This document shows positions 1-8,353 of a stretch of DNA of 64,000 nt, piece by piece. Made by a program: the position numbers and the translations under genes. Numbering within the stretch: position 1 is the first letter of the stretch; every line of letters starts with the position of its first letter. The DNA comes from Nitrospira defluvii (GTDB lineage: Bacteria > Nitrospirota > Nitrospiria > Nitrospirales > Nitrospiraceae), in the NCBI GenBank assembly GCA_000196815.1, contig FP929003.1, positions 1,821,501 through 1,885,500 on the forward strand. Direction: 5' to 3'. Below the pieces are notes generated by a model. It did no database searches, was not told where the DNA came from, and was given only the letters and a program-made list of their open reading frames with translations.

Positions 1-489
1 CTGTTTACGAAGATCCTTGTCCCGGTGGATTTTTCTCCCTGCTCCGAAGAAGCTTTCCGGCTTGCACTTTCGTTTGCAAAATCGTATCAAGCGGAGGTGC
101 TCCTGCTGCATGTCGTCGATACCAAGAGTTTAGACGCGCTGAATCGACTCGGCCTGGCGCCTGCCACTGAAGCCGCGAAACAGAAAAAACAGTTGCATCA
201 TTTCGCCCGTCTGAATGCCCGGCAACTGTTGGCCAGAGACGACGCGAAGGGGGTGACCATCCGCCGGTTGCTTGCGGACGGCTCCCCCTTCGAGGAAATT
301 GCGCGCACGGCTCGGGTGGAGGGGGTCGATTTGGTGGTCATGGGAAGTTACGGGGGCGCGATCGGCGGGGTCGATAAGATTTTCTTCGGCAGCACGGCGG
401 AGAAGGTCGTCCGGACGGCCGGTTGTCCGGTGCTGACAGTGCCGCTTCCCACGAAACGGGCCAAAGTGAAAACGGGCAAGAGTCTATAA
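1..489 (+). CDS. Universal stress protein (UspA family), 5' end outside window
   Basis: Single-domain UspA-fold protein that probably binds ATP or senses stress in the cytoplasm. The frame is open from the first base and begins with the strand-1 motif KILVPVDFS, so the true start lies at or just before the window edge. A GTG at 25 is in frame but would remove that first beta strand. The C-terminal half carries a recognisable nucleotide-binding motif, GSYGG followed by FFGSTAEKVV and CPVLTVP, although the first glycine loop is less canonical than in its double-domain neighbour at 934. It is followed 12 bp later by the cupredoxin gene and appears to be the first visible gene of the formate dehydrogenase cluster. 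Family assignment is firm; the role is inferred. Confidence 0.88.
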   Translation: MFTKILVPVDFSPCSEEAFRLALSFAKSYQAEVLLLHVVDTKSLDALNRLGLAPATEAAKQKKQLHHFARLNARQLLARDDAKGVTIRRLLADGSPFEEIARTARVEGVDLVVMGSYGGAIGGVDKIFFGSTAEKVVRTAGCPVLTVPLPTKRAKVKTGKSL

Positions 490-501
490 AGGAGGTCATT
501 T

Positions 502-930
502 ATGGGTGTGAGGAAAGTGTCGGGCTTGTTGAGCGGAGGACAGGTATGGTTGGCGGCTTGTTTCGTTCTGGCCCTCTGTTCGCAGGGTGGAGCGCAGGCG
601 GAGCAGCGGATCGAAGTGACGATCAAAGACTCCGTTTTTGTCACCAAACAGGTGCCGCTCCGGTTGGGGGTGGCGACGGTCATTGCCATCGTCAATCAGG
701 ATCAGGTGCGCCATGATTTCGGCTCGACCATGTTCGAAGGGATTCCGACGCGCGTCGAGTCCGGCGGGATCGTGTCGTACGGCAAGCAGATCGGCGGATT
801 GTTTTTGGATGCGAAGAAGGAAGCCGTCGTTCGTTTTACCATGGAGCGGCCGGGCCGGCATGAATTCCGCTGTTCCATCCATCCGAACATGAAGGGCGAA
901 CTGCTCCTGCTGAACGTGGAGGCGGTTTAA
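502..930 (+). CDS. Exported cupredoxin (type 1 copper protein)
   Basis: A 142-residue protein with an N-terminal signal peptide (hydrophobic stretch about residues 15-33, ending AQA). The mature part is a small cupredoxin. His71 (motif RHDF) and the C-terminal loop Cys124-x2-His127-x2-Met130 give a complete type 1 copper ligand set. It is therefore probably a periplasmic electron carrier or copper-binding protein. A good Shine-Dalgarno (AAAGGAGG) precedes the ATG. It sits between two UspA genes upstream of formate dehydrogenase, and only 3 bp separate it from the next gene, so co-transcription is likely. The redox partner cannot be told from sequence. Confidence 0.85.
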   Translation: MGVRKVSGLLSGGQVWLAACFVLALCSQGGAQAEQRIEVTIKDSVFVTKQVPLRLGVATVIAIVNQDQVRHDFGSTMFEGIPTRVESGGIVSYGKQIGGLFLDAKKEAVVRFTMERPGRHEFRCSIHPNMKGELLLLNVEAV

Positions 931-933
931 GTC

Positions 934-1869
934 ATGACCCTGATCAAGCAAGTGCTCGTTGCAACGGATTTTTCGGCCTGTGCGGACCGGGCGATGGGTT
1001 ATGCCTTGGCGATGGCGACGGCCTGGAAGGCGGAGCTCTGTGTGATGACGGTCCTGGAATTCTATCCGGGGATGGATCCGGATTATACCGTCAACAAGAT
1101 GTACCTGGATCACCTGCGCGCCGAGGCCAGTCGTCAGCTGGCGGGGGTGGAGGCACGCGCCAAGGCGGCCGGCCAGCCGGTCACGGTACGTATCGAAACA
1201 GGCATTCCGAGTCAGGCGGTCCAGACCGTCGCTCAAACCATCGGCGCGGATCTGCTGGTAGTTGGTACACATGGGCGCACCGGGTTGGACCATGTCCTGA
1301 TCGGCAGCACGGCGGAGCGGGTCGTCCGTATGGCGCCTTGCCCGGTCCTGGCGGTGAAGGCCGACAAGGGCGGTGTGGCTCTGCCTGCGATGACGAGCAT
1401 CAAGCGGATCGTGGTGCCCATCGATCTGTCGGCCTGTTCGCTGGATGCGTTGGAGTATGCCGTCCAGTTTGCCAAGCCGTTCGGAGCCTCGATCACGATT
1501 CTGCATGCCATGGAGCCGGTGGCCTACGGATTGGATTTCAGTTTGAGCCATGCGAAGGAGTGGAAGGAGCAGCGGGCCTATTTAGAAAAACGCCTCACCG
1601 TGCTGGTCGCTTGTCTGCAGGCGCAGGGTCTGCAGGCCGATCATGTCCTGAAACCGGGACTGCCAGCCGATTCAATCGCGTCCTACGTCACGCAGCAAGG
1701 GTACGACTTGATGATCATGGGGACTCACGGACGGCGTGGCATCTCCCATGTCCTCGTCGGGAGCATTGCCGGCGCGATGCTGCGTCATGCGCCCTGTCCG
1801 GTGCTCACGGTGCGTCAGTTCAATTTCGGCTCGGACTATCATCGTGTCGTGCCTCTCGGGGACACGTAA
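934..1869 (+). CDS. Tandem-domain universal stress protein
   Basis: A 311-residue protein made of two UspA domains, about residues 1-145 and 150-300. Each starts with a strand-1 motif (KQVLVATDFSAC and KRIVVPIDLSAC). Each ends with the ATP-binding glycine loop: GTHGRTGLDHVLIGSTAERV in domain 1 and GTHGRRGISHVLVGSIAGA in domain 2. Both domains end in APCPVL. ATP-binding stress proteins of this type usually act in the cytoplasm. The gene starts 3 bp after the cupredoxin stop and is probably in the same transcript. It is one of two Usp genes here, which suggests the formate cluster responds to energy limitation or redox stress; that is inference. Confidence 0.92.
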   Translation: MTLIKQVLVATDFSACADRAMGYALAMATAWKAELCVMTVLEFYPGMDPDYTVNKMYLDHLRAEASRQLAGVEARAKAAGQPVTVRIETGIPSQAVQTVAQTIGADLLVVGTHGRTGLDHVLIGSTAERVVRMAPCPVLAVKADKGGVALPAMTSIKRIVVPIDLSACSLDALEYAVQFAKPFGASITILHAMEPVAYGLDFSLSHAKEWKEQRAYLEKRLTVLVACLQAQGLQADHVLKPGLPADSIASYVTQQGYDLMIMGTHGRRGISHVLVGSIAGAMLRHAPCPVLTVRQFNFGSDYHRVVPLGDT

Positions 1870-1899
1870 TCAGTCGGCATGTCGTAAAGGAGTCTCCCC

Positions 1900-2124
1900 A
1901 TGAAGCCTAAAGTAAAAAAGCCGTCCGCTCCGCAGTCGAAGGCTCGGGTAGTCAGGCCCTCCGTGACGAATCCCATCGAGTTGCCGGAAGGCATGCGGGA
2001 ACGGATCAATCAGAAAGCCTTTGAATTGTGGCGAGCGCGGGGATACCGGGAAGGCTACGCGCTTCAGGATTGGCTGGATGCCGAAGCAGCCGTCATGGAG
2101 GAGATTCATGAAGCTCGCGAATGA
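1900..2124 (+). CDS. DUF2934 family small protein
   Basis: A 74-residue basic protein. Its C-terminal half (about residues 28-70) has the DUF2934 pattern: a helix with KAFELWRARGYREG followed by a conserved DWLDAEAAV. The function of this family is unknown. An AAAGGAG Shine-Dalgarno lies just upstream of the ATG. The end of the gene overlaps the start of the next gene by 17 bp, which argues for translational coupling within the formate dehydrogenase operon. Confidence 0.75.
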   Translation: MKPKVKKPSAPQSKARVVRPSVTNPIELPEGMRERINQKAFELWRARGYREGYALQDWLDAEAAVMEEIHEARE

Positions 2125-3478
2125 ACGGGTCGTCGGGCGATCGGTGCCGGTGACGAAGGAGCTGGACAGCATACTGATGCGGCTGGATCGGCTGTCGATG
2201 ACGCCGGAGTTTGCCCAGCAGCGGCGGATTGCCTTCACGCGCGCATTGCAAGTGTACGTGGAGCTGGGTAATCAGGCCCCCCTCTCGCCGTTGCCGGAAG
2301 AAGTCGATCTGGCCGATTTGTTGCTCTATGCAGACTTCTACCCGGAAGACGGCCAGCTGACCCTGATCGAGCAGCTGCGTGACGTCATCACCGAGCATAT
2401 TCCGGAGGAAGAACGCGTCTGGCTGGACCCGCTCAAACATTCTTACATGGATCTCGTCGAATTGCTGCCGCAGGAGATCGGGCAGGCACGGCGGACTCTA
2501 CGGTCGATCGGAAACGGGCGCATATACGAGGTGCCGGCCGACAGCCTTGGACCGGACGCAGAAAGCGGACAGGTGTTGTTCTCGAGACTCGTTCGGGAGC
2601 CGGGTGATCCTGAAAGTCCTCTGGCGGTGCCCGCTGGGCCGGTCTTGATGTTGTCGGCGGAGGATGCCCGGGCACTCTACGACACGACCGGTGAGGAGCG
2701 TCGTGAGATGGAGGTCGTCGGAGGCTCATTCGAGCTGGGCGACTGGCCGGAATTCGCCAAACGGTTCGGGCATCTGCTGTTGCGGAATTTTGCGCGCATG
2801 CGCGTAGCGGCGCTGGTCGAGGCGGTGAGCGAGATTCGGTATCGGACCACTGCGGGCGCCCCCTACTTCTACGTCATGGCCCTGTATGAACATCACGAGT
2901 TCACGTTTATCGCCGGAGGTATGGCTGAGCTGGAGGGGTGGAAAGAGGAGGCTCCGGTTCGTTCCGCCGGTGCGACGGGTTCAGGGAAGCTCCGGCGCTT
3001 CGTTCAGGGGAACAATGGGGCGGAGGCGGGAGCAACCCCGTCAGCCAGGGTGACCGTGACGGCGACGGAACTGTTTCTCGAATGTGACTCACGGGAGCGG
3101 CTCGATACGGTCAAGCATAGTCTGGCGGCCGCCTTCGGGTTTTCGTTGCACTTCCGCGGTGAAGCGGTTCAACCGCCGATGCGCCAGGTGACGCAGGCGG
3201 AGTTGTCCGCCGCAGAGCCGTTGACGGTGGTGGTCACGGATGAAGAAGATCGCACCTTGATGAATGCCTTTCTGGAAACCGTCTATCTCGAGTGGGCCGA
3301 CCGTGAGTCTCCCGCAGTCGGCGGTGAGACCCCTCGGCATGTGATGACGACTCAGACCGGCCGCTCTCAGGTGGCGGCGCTGATCGATGAGATGGAGCGG
3401 AATGATTTCGGTCTCCTTCGCACCGGGATTGCTGCCTTCGATTACAACAAGCTCCGCGCGCACGTGGGGCTCTGCTAA
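2108..3478 (+). CDS. Conserved-looking protein of unknown function in the formate dehydrogenase operon
   Basis: A 456-residue soluble protein with no signal peptide, no membrane segment and no cofactor motif that I recognise. The start at 2108 (MKLANERVV) is preferred over the longer frame from 2021 because the longer form would overlap most of the DUF2934 gene and read a different frame of it. The N-terminal 130 residues are acidic and helical. A middle section (about 150-330) is mixed alpha/beta, and about residues 295-330 look like a Gly/Ala-rich linker. It lies between DUF2934 and the NuoE-like gene, so an accessory or assembly role for the dehydrogenase is possible, but nothing in the sequence shows it. 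Confidence 0.75.
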   Translation: MKLANERVVGRSVPVTKELDSILMRLDRLSMTPEFAQQRRIAFTRALQVYVELGNQAPLSPLPEEVDLADLLLYADFYPEDGQLTLIEQLRDVITEHIPEEERVWLDPLKHSYMDLVELLPQEIGQARRTLRSIGNGRIYEVPADSLGPDAESGQVLFSRLVREPGDPESPLAVPAGPVLMLSAEDARALYDTTGEERREMEVVGGSFELGDWPEFAKRFGHLLLRNFARMRVAALVEAVSEIRYRTTAGAPYFYVMALYEHHEFTFIAGGMAELEGWKEEAPVRSAGATGSGKLRRFVQGNNGAEAGATPSARVTVTATELFLECDSRERLDTVKHSLAAAFGFSLHFRGEAVQPPMRQVTQAELSAAEPLTVVVTDEEDRTLMNAFLETVYLEWADRESPAVGGETPRHVMTTQTGRSQVAALIDEMERNDFGLLRTGIAAFDYNKLRAHVGLC

Positions 3479-3494
3479 AAGGTGTTCCTGAAGG

Positions 3495-3560
3495 GTATCT
3501 CGTGAAGCGTGAAGCGCTCCGGAAGTTTTACGAGATACGAGATACGAACGACGAGATACG
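3495..3560. repeat. Palindromic intergenic repeat element, copy 1
   Basis: Between the unknown gene and the NuoE-like gene. The 9-bp arm GTATCTCGT (3495-3503) pairs perfectly with ACGAGATAC (3530-3538). Tandem gagatacga-type words follow to 3560. A related element lies at 5537-5615 in the same operon. The arrangement resembles REP-like dispersed elements; no coding capacity is apparent. Confidence 0.6.
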
Positions 3561-3583
3561 TCATCCTTGGACCGAGCGCACCG

Positions 3584-4033
3584 ATGCATGAGCAGGTGAA
3601 GTCCATTCTCGCGAAGGTTCGCAGTGAGCCGTCCAATATTCTCAAAGCCCTGCTGGCGCTGCAGGAGCAACTCGGGCATGTGCCGACGGAGGCGGTGCCG
3701 GATATTGCTCATGCGTTGGGCGTCACGACCGCGCAAGTCGCCGGGGTGCTTTCCTACTATCCCGATTTACGACTGACGGCCCCGGGCCGGCATCTGATCC
3801 GTGTCTGCATGGGGGAATCGTGCTACGCCAACGGCTGTGGACGGCTGCTGCGGGAATTGCAGGATCGACTTCGCGTGGATGTGGGCGAAACTGCCGCGGG
3901 CGGAAAATTTACTCTCGATACCATGTCTTGTGCCGGCAACTGCGCGGTATCCCCTACGGTCATGATCGATCGCGACCTCCATGGTCGACTGCTGCCTTCA
4001 CAGCTCGATACGTTGCTGGAACGGTACAAGTAG
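3584..4033 (+). CDS. fdsG: NuoE-like [2Fe-2S] diaphorase subunit of formate dehydrogenase (gamma)
   Basis: A 149-residue thioredoxin-like [2Fe-2S] protein of the NuoE/HoxE/FdsG family. It passes electrons between the flavin subunit and the remaining iron-sulfur chain. The N-terminal helical bundle (about 1-75, including QEQLGHVP and GVTTAQVAGVLSYY) is typical. The cluster ligands are visible as VCMGESC (Cx4C) and SCAGNC (Cx3C). ATG 3584 is chosen because the longer frame from 3509 would translate the palindromic repeat. It is followed after 1 bp by the NuoF-like gene, so the two are surely co-translated. A true complex I subunit is less likely because no other nuo genes are present and a formate dehydrogenase catalytic subunit follows. 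Confidence 0.88.
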   Translation: MHEQVKSILAKVRSEPSNILKALLALQEQLGHVPTEAVPDIAHALGVTTAQVAGVLSYYPDLRLTAPGRHLIRVCMGESCYANGCGRLLRELQDRLRVDVGETAAGGKFTLDTMSCAGNCAVSPTVMIDRDLHGRLLPSQLDTLLERYK

Positions 4034-4034
4034 G

Positions 4035-5531
4035 ATGAGCACGGCCACCCGACTCTACCTGTCCAACGATACGTCGGCGCGGGCCGCGGGAGCGGGTGTG
4101 CTGGCGGATGCCTGGTCGGAACATCCTGAGGTCCAACTCATTCGCATCTCCTCGCGCGGCGCGTTCTTTCTTGAACCGATGGTCGAACGCGATAGTCCTG
4201 CCGGCCGCGTCGCCTGGTTCAATGTCACAGCCCAGGATCTACCGCTCATTCTCTCCGGCACAGATGGCACTCCGGTGCGATCCATTCCCTTTCTTGCCCA
4301 GCAAACCAGGTTCACGTTTGCCAACTTCGGCGAGACGGAGCCATTGGCGCTCGATGAATATCAGGCCCGCGGCGGCCTGTCCGGCCTGGAGACGGCCTTA
4401 CGGATCGGCCCGGATGCGATCATCGAAGAACTGCGGGTGTCGCAGTTGCGTGGCCGTGGCGGCGCGGCATTCCCGGTCTGGAACAAGTGGAAGGTGGCGC
4501 AACAGGCGCGGGCCGACGACAAGTACGTGGTCGCCAATGCCGACGAAGGCGACGCGGGAACCTACTGCGACCGGATGATCCTGGAAGGCGATCCGTTCCG
4601 GTTGCTGGAGGGCATGTTGATCTGCGCCAGGGCCATCGGGGCGGGCCGTGGATATGTGTACTGCCGGCAGGAGTATCCGGCGGCTGCGAAGACCTTGCGG
4701 GCGGCCATTCAGAAGGCGGATGAAGCGGAATTGTTGGAGTTGGACGGCGAACCGTTTCCGATCGAAGTGGTGGAAGGCGCTGGTTCGTATGTGTGTGGAG
4801 AGGAAACGGCGCTCCTGGAATCGCTGGAAGGGAAGCGGGGCGTGGTGCGGGCGAGGCCTCCCTATCCGGCGCAGTCCGGCCTGTATGGACGACCGACGAT
4901 CGTCAGCAACGTGCTGACCTTTGCGAGCATCCCGAACATCCTTTCACGCGGCGGCGCCTGGCATGCGGCGCTCGGCACGAAGCAGTCGCGCGGCACCATG
5001 GCCTTACAACTCGGCGGGCGGGTGAAACATCCCGGGTTGGTCGAGGTGCCGTTCGGATTGAGTCTGCATCAGGTCCTGGAGCAGTTCGGCGGAGGCATGG
5101 CGCCCGGATCGCGCTTCAAGGCCGTGCAGGTCGGGGGACCGCTCGGAAGCCTTTTTCCGGCCTCTCAGATGGACATTCCCATTTGTTACGACGCCTTTGC
5201 GAAGGCCGGTGCGGTGCTGGGGCACGGCGGCATCGTCGTCTACGACCATGAGACCGACATGGTCGATCTGGCGCGGCATTTTATGGCGTTTACCGCCGAC
5301 GAATCCTGTGGCAAATGTACGCCTTGCCGAATCGGATCGGTGCGGGGCCGTGAAATTCTCGAACGGATTCAGTCCGGGAGCGGCACCATCGAGGACCTGG
5401 CGCTGCTCCACGATTTGGGCGACACGATGAAGGTCGCCAGTCTCTGCGCCCTCGGCGGGCGCGCGCCTTATCCGGTGCTGACGGCGATCGAACATTTTCC
5501 GGCTGAGTTTCGGAGCAAGCTCAGGACGTGA
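4035..5531 (+). CDS. fdsB: NuoF-like NADH/FMN-binding subunit of formate dehydrogenase (beta)
   Basis: A 498-residue flavoprotein that would reduce NAD+ with electrons from formate. The N-terminal 110 residues look like a thioredoxin-like domain without cluster cysteines. The NuoF core follows: the NAD-binding loop GRGGAAFPVWNKW, the FMN region NADEGDAGTYCDR and GSYVCGEETALLESLEG, and an SLBB-like segment. The C-terminal [4Fe-4S] site is CGKCTPC plus a later Cys in SLCALGG. All expected ligands are present. It starts 1 bp after the NuoE-like stop. Together with the alpha subunit at 5627 this makes an FdsGBA-type soluble NAD-linked formate dehydrogenase. Confidence 0.92.
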   Translation: MSTATRLYLSNDTSARAAGAGVLADAWSEHPEVQLIRISSRGAFFLEPMVERDSPAGRVAWFNVTAQDLPLILSGTDGTPVRSIPFLAQQTRFTFANFGETEPLALDEYQARGGLSGLETALRIGPDAIIEELRVSQLRGRGGAAFPVWNKWKVAQQARADDKYVVANADEGDAGTYCDRMILEGDPFRLLEGMLICARAIGAGRGYVYCRQEYPAAAKTLRAAIQKADEAELLELDGEPFPIEVVEGAGSYVCGEETALLESLEGKRGVVRARPPYPAQSGLYGRPTIVSNVLTFASIPNILSRGGAWHAALGTKQSRGTMALQLGGRVKHPGLVEVPFGLSLHQVLEQFGGGMAPGSRFKAVQVGGPLGSLFPASQMDIPICYDAFAKAGAVLGHGGIVVYDHETDMVDLARHFMAFTADESCGKCTPCRIGSVRGREILERIQSGSGTIEDLALLHDLGDTMKVASLCALGGRAPYPVLTAIEHFPAEFRSKLRT

Positions 5532-5536
5532 GGCGT

Positions 5537-5615
5537 CGCTCGTGAAACGTGAAGCGTATCTCGCGAAGCCAGTCCTGACGAACAACGAGCTACGAGAGAC
5601 GAACGACGAGAAACG
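5537..5615. repeat. Palindromic intergenic repeat element, copy 2
   Basis: Fills the gap between the NuoF-like gene and the alpha subunit gene. It shares the words cgtgaagcgtatctcg and gacgaacgacgaga with the element at 3495-3560. It has shorter imperfect pairings: CTCGT 5539-5543 with ACGAG 5585-5589, and TCTCG 5559-5563 with CGAGA 5593-5597. It ends just before the start of the formate dehydrogenase alpha gene. Confidence 0.6.
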
Positions 5616-5626
5616 GAGCCACCCAG

Positions 5627-8353
5627 GTGAAGCTGGAAATTAACGGGCGTCCGGTGCTGGCGTCGCCGGGCGACACGATTTACAGCGCGGCGAAAAAGGC
5701 CGGGATTGCCATTCCCGGACTCTGTTCGTCGGACGATTTGGCTCCGTTCGGCTCCTGCCGGCTCTGCCTCTGCGAGGTTGAGGGCCAGAGTGGCTTGCCT
5801 GCCTCCTGCACGACTCCGGTGCGCGAGGGCATGGTGGTCCACACTGAGAGCGAGCGGCTGAACCGGCTCCGTCGGAACATTGTCGAACTCTATTTGTCCG
5901 AGCAACCGGCGGGGGATCGGGCTCCGGAATCCCTGCAATGGTTGGCCAAGTCGCTGGGGCTTCGGCAGGTGCGGTATCCGCAGCCTTCCCACCGGCAGGA
6001 TGTCGTCGATCGCTCCAATCCTTTCTTCACTTTCGACAATGCCGCCTGTATTTCCTGCGCCCGCTGCGTACGTGCCTGTGATGAAATTCAAGGGACCCAT
6101 GCGTTGACGATGCTCCATCGCGGCTTCGCGAGCCGGCCGGTCGCGGGGGCTGCGTCGTTAACCGGGGAGGAGGCGGCCGGGTTTGCTTCCTCGAACTGTG
6201 TCTCCTGCGGCGCCTGCGTGAAGGAATGTCCCACCGGGGCCCTGATGGAGAAAACTGTCGCTGAGCAGGGGCCGCCCGAACGGACCGTGCGCACCACTTG
6301 CGCCTATTGCGGTGTCGGCTGTGCCTTCGACGCCGGAGTGGGCGACGGCACAGTCGTGAACATGGTGCCGGCCGACGACGGCCCGTCCAATCAGGGGCAT
6401 GCCTGCATGAAGGGGCGATTCGGCTGGACGTACAACTATGCGCCGGACCGGTTGCGTGTGCCGTTGCTCCGGCAGGGAAACCAGTGGGTGGAGATGTCCT
6501 GGCCGGACGCGTTGGACCGGATCGCACACGAGTGGGTACGTCTGAGAGACACCTATGGGCCCGATGCGCTGGCGACGATTTCATCGAGTCGCGGCACGAA
6601 CGAAGAAAACTATCTGTTCGGGAAATTCATGCGCTGCGTAGTCGGCAGCAATCACATCGACAACTGCGCGCGGGTCTGCCACAGCGCCACCGTGACCGGC
6701 ATGATGGACACGATCGGCGCGTCGGCGGCGACCAATTCCATTCAGGATCTGGATCTGGCGAAGTTGGTCCTGGTGGTCGGGGCCAATCCCACGGAATCGC
6801 ATCCGGTGGTCGGTGCGCGTATCAAACAGGCCGTACGACGGGGTGCCGCGTTGATCGTGATCGATCCCCGGCGCACCGAACTCGCCCGCCTCGCGGATCT
6901 CCACCTGCAACTGCATCCCGGCACGAATGTGGCCCTCTTGAACGGACTCGGGCACATCCTGATACAGGAAGGGTTGATCGATCAGGATTATGTGCGCGAC
7001 CGTACGCAGGGCTTTGAAGAATGGGTGAAGGTGGTGGAGTCCTGCACGCCGGAGACCACGTCGAAGGTGACCGGCGTCCCGGCTCATCTGATTGCCGAAG
7101 CGGCGCGTCGGTATGCCACAAGCGGCGGCTCGATGGCAGTGCATGGCTTGGGCATGACCGAACATCGCTGGGGTAGCCATGGGGTGATGGCGCTGGTGAA
7201 TCTGGCGTTGGCCACCGGCAACATTGGCAAGCCGGGCACCGGCATCAACCCGTTACGCGGGCAGAACAATGTGCAGGGCGCATCGGATGTCGGCTGCTTG
7301 CCGACTTTCTTTGCCGGTTATCAACCGTTCGACAATCCCGAACTGGCGGCCGCGCATCTGGCGATTACGGGGCGGCCCTTGCCGACGACGCGCGGGATGA
7401 AGACGCCGGACATGTGGGATGCGGCAATAGCCGGCACACTGAAGAGCCTCTGGATCATCGGGTACGACGTGGCCCAGACAGATCCCAATCTCAAAAAGGT
7501 GCATGCGGCGCTGAAGAGTCTGGAGTTCCTCATCGTGCAGGATCTGTTTCTTAGCGAGACGGCAAAGCTGGCCCACCTGGTGATTCCGGGCGCCTCTTTC
7601 CTGGAGAAGGACGGGACGTTCACCAATCTGGAGCGGCGTATTCAGCGGATCAGGAAAGCGGTGGAACCACCGGCCGGCGTCCTACCCGATTGGCAGGTGG
7701 TCTGTGAAGTCTCGGCGCGGATGGGGTATCCCATGTGGTACGGACACCCCTCCGCCATCATGGATGAGATTGCGCAGCTGGCGCCGATGTTTGCCGGCGT
7801 GTCGTATGATCGCTTGGAGGCGCCGGAGGGGTTGCAGTGGCCGGTCCCGTCAAAGGAGCATCCCGGCACCTCGTTGATGCACGAGCATTCGTTTCCGAAA
7901 GGCAAAGCGCAGTTTGTGGCGGTCGATTATCTGCCCCCGGGAGAGTCGCCGACGGAGACCTATCCGCTGGTGCTGATCACCGGGCGTATTCTGCAGCACT
8001 ATAATTGCGGCGCCCAGACCAGACGGACGGGCATCATGCAGGTGGTCGATACCGATGTGTTGGAAATACATGCTCGCGATGCGGCGCAGTTGGATTTGCA
8101 CGATGGCGAGATCGTCCGGCTCGTGAGCGCGCGTGGCGAGGCCCGATTACCCGTCATGGTCAGCGACCGGGTGCAGCCGGGGGAACTGTTCACGAGTTTT
8201 CACTTCCCCCACACGGATCTGAACGTGTTGCTTTCCTCCAGTGCCGATGAGAGTTCGAAATGCCCGGAATATAAAGTTTCGACGGTGCGAATCGAGAAAG
8301 TCCTGCCGGCTGGAACTCCTGCTACCCCCATGCGAGTGATGTTGATCACATGA
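5627..8353 (+). CDS. fdsA: NAD-dependent formate dehydrogenase, alpha (catalytic) subunit
   Basis: A 908-residue molybdopterin (Mo/W-bis-MGD) oxidoreductase of the FdhF/FdsA group that oxidises formate to CO2. Order: N-terminal [2Fe-2S] ferredoxin (Cys33, 44, 47, 61); two ferredoxin-type [4Fe-4S] motifs starting at Cys141 (CISCARCVRAC) and Cys191 (CVSCGACVKEC); the catalytic-domain [4Fe-4S] site (Cys225, 228, 232, 260); then the bis-MGD domains. The active site is NCARVCH with Cys351-His352, so this is a cysteine rather than selenocysteine enzyme. The His/Cys3 cluster motif usually found after the ferredoxin domain is not visible around residues 80-115. The start is GTG. The gene ends in an ATGA overlap with the channel gene. 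Confidence 0.95.
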   Translation: MKLEINGRPVLASPGDTIYSAAKKAGIAIPGLCSSDDLAPFGSCRLCLCEVEGQSGLPASCTTPVREGMVVHTESERLNRLRRNIVELYLSEQPAGDRAPESLQWLAKSLGLRQVRYPQPSHRQDVVDRSNPFFTFDNAACISCARCVRACDEIQGTHALTMLHRGFASRPVAGAASLTGEEAAGFASSNCVSCGACVKECPTGALMEKTVAEQGPPERTVRTTCAYCGVGCAFDAGVGDGTVVNMVPADDGPSNQGHACMKGRFGWTYNYAPDRLRVPLLRQGNQWVEMSWPDALDRIAHEWVRLRDTYGPDALATISSSRGTNEENYLFGKFMRCVVGSNHIDNCARVCHSATVTGMMDTIGASAATNSIQDLDLAKLVLVVGANPTESHPVVGARIKQAVRRGAALIVIDPRRTELARLADLHLQLHPGTNVALLNGLGHILIQEGLIDQDYVRDRTQGFEEWVKVVESCTPETTSKVTGVPAHLIAEAARRYATSGGSMAVHGLGMTEHRWGSHGVMALVNLALATGNIGKPGTGINPLRGQNNVQGASDVGCLPTFFAGYQPFDNPELAAAHLAITGRPLPTTRGMKTPDMWDAAIAGTLKSLWIIGYDVAQTDPNLKKVHAALKSLEFLIVQDLFLSETAKLAHLVIPGASFLEKDGTFTNLERRIQRIRKAVEPPAGVLPDWQVVCEVSARMGYPMWYGHPSAIMDEIAQLAPMFAGVSYDRLEAPEGLQWPVPSKEHPGTSLMHEHSFPKGKAQFVAVDYLPPGESPTETYPLVLITGRILQHYNCGAQTRRTGIMQVVDTDVLEIHARDAAQLDLHDGEIVRLVSARGEARLPVMVSDRVQPGELFTSFHFPHTDLNVLLSSSADESSKCPEYKVSTVRIEKVLPAGTPATPMRVMLIT

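Noticed and set aside
496-1551. Long minus-strand open frame (351 codons) over the cupredoxin and UspA genes
   Set aside because: Antisense shadow of high-GC coding sequence; no domain or ribosome binding site, while the plus-strand genes are clear.
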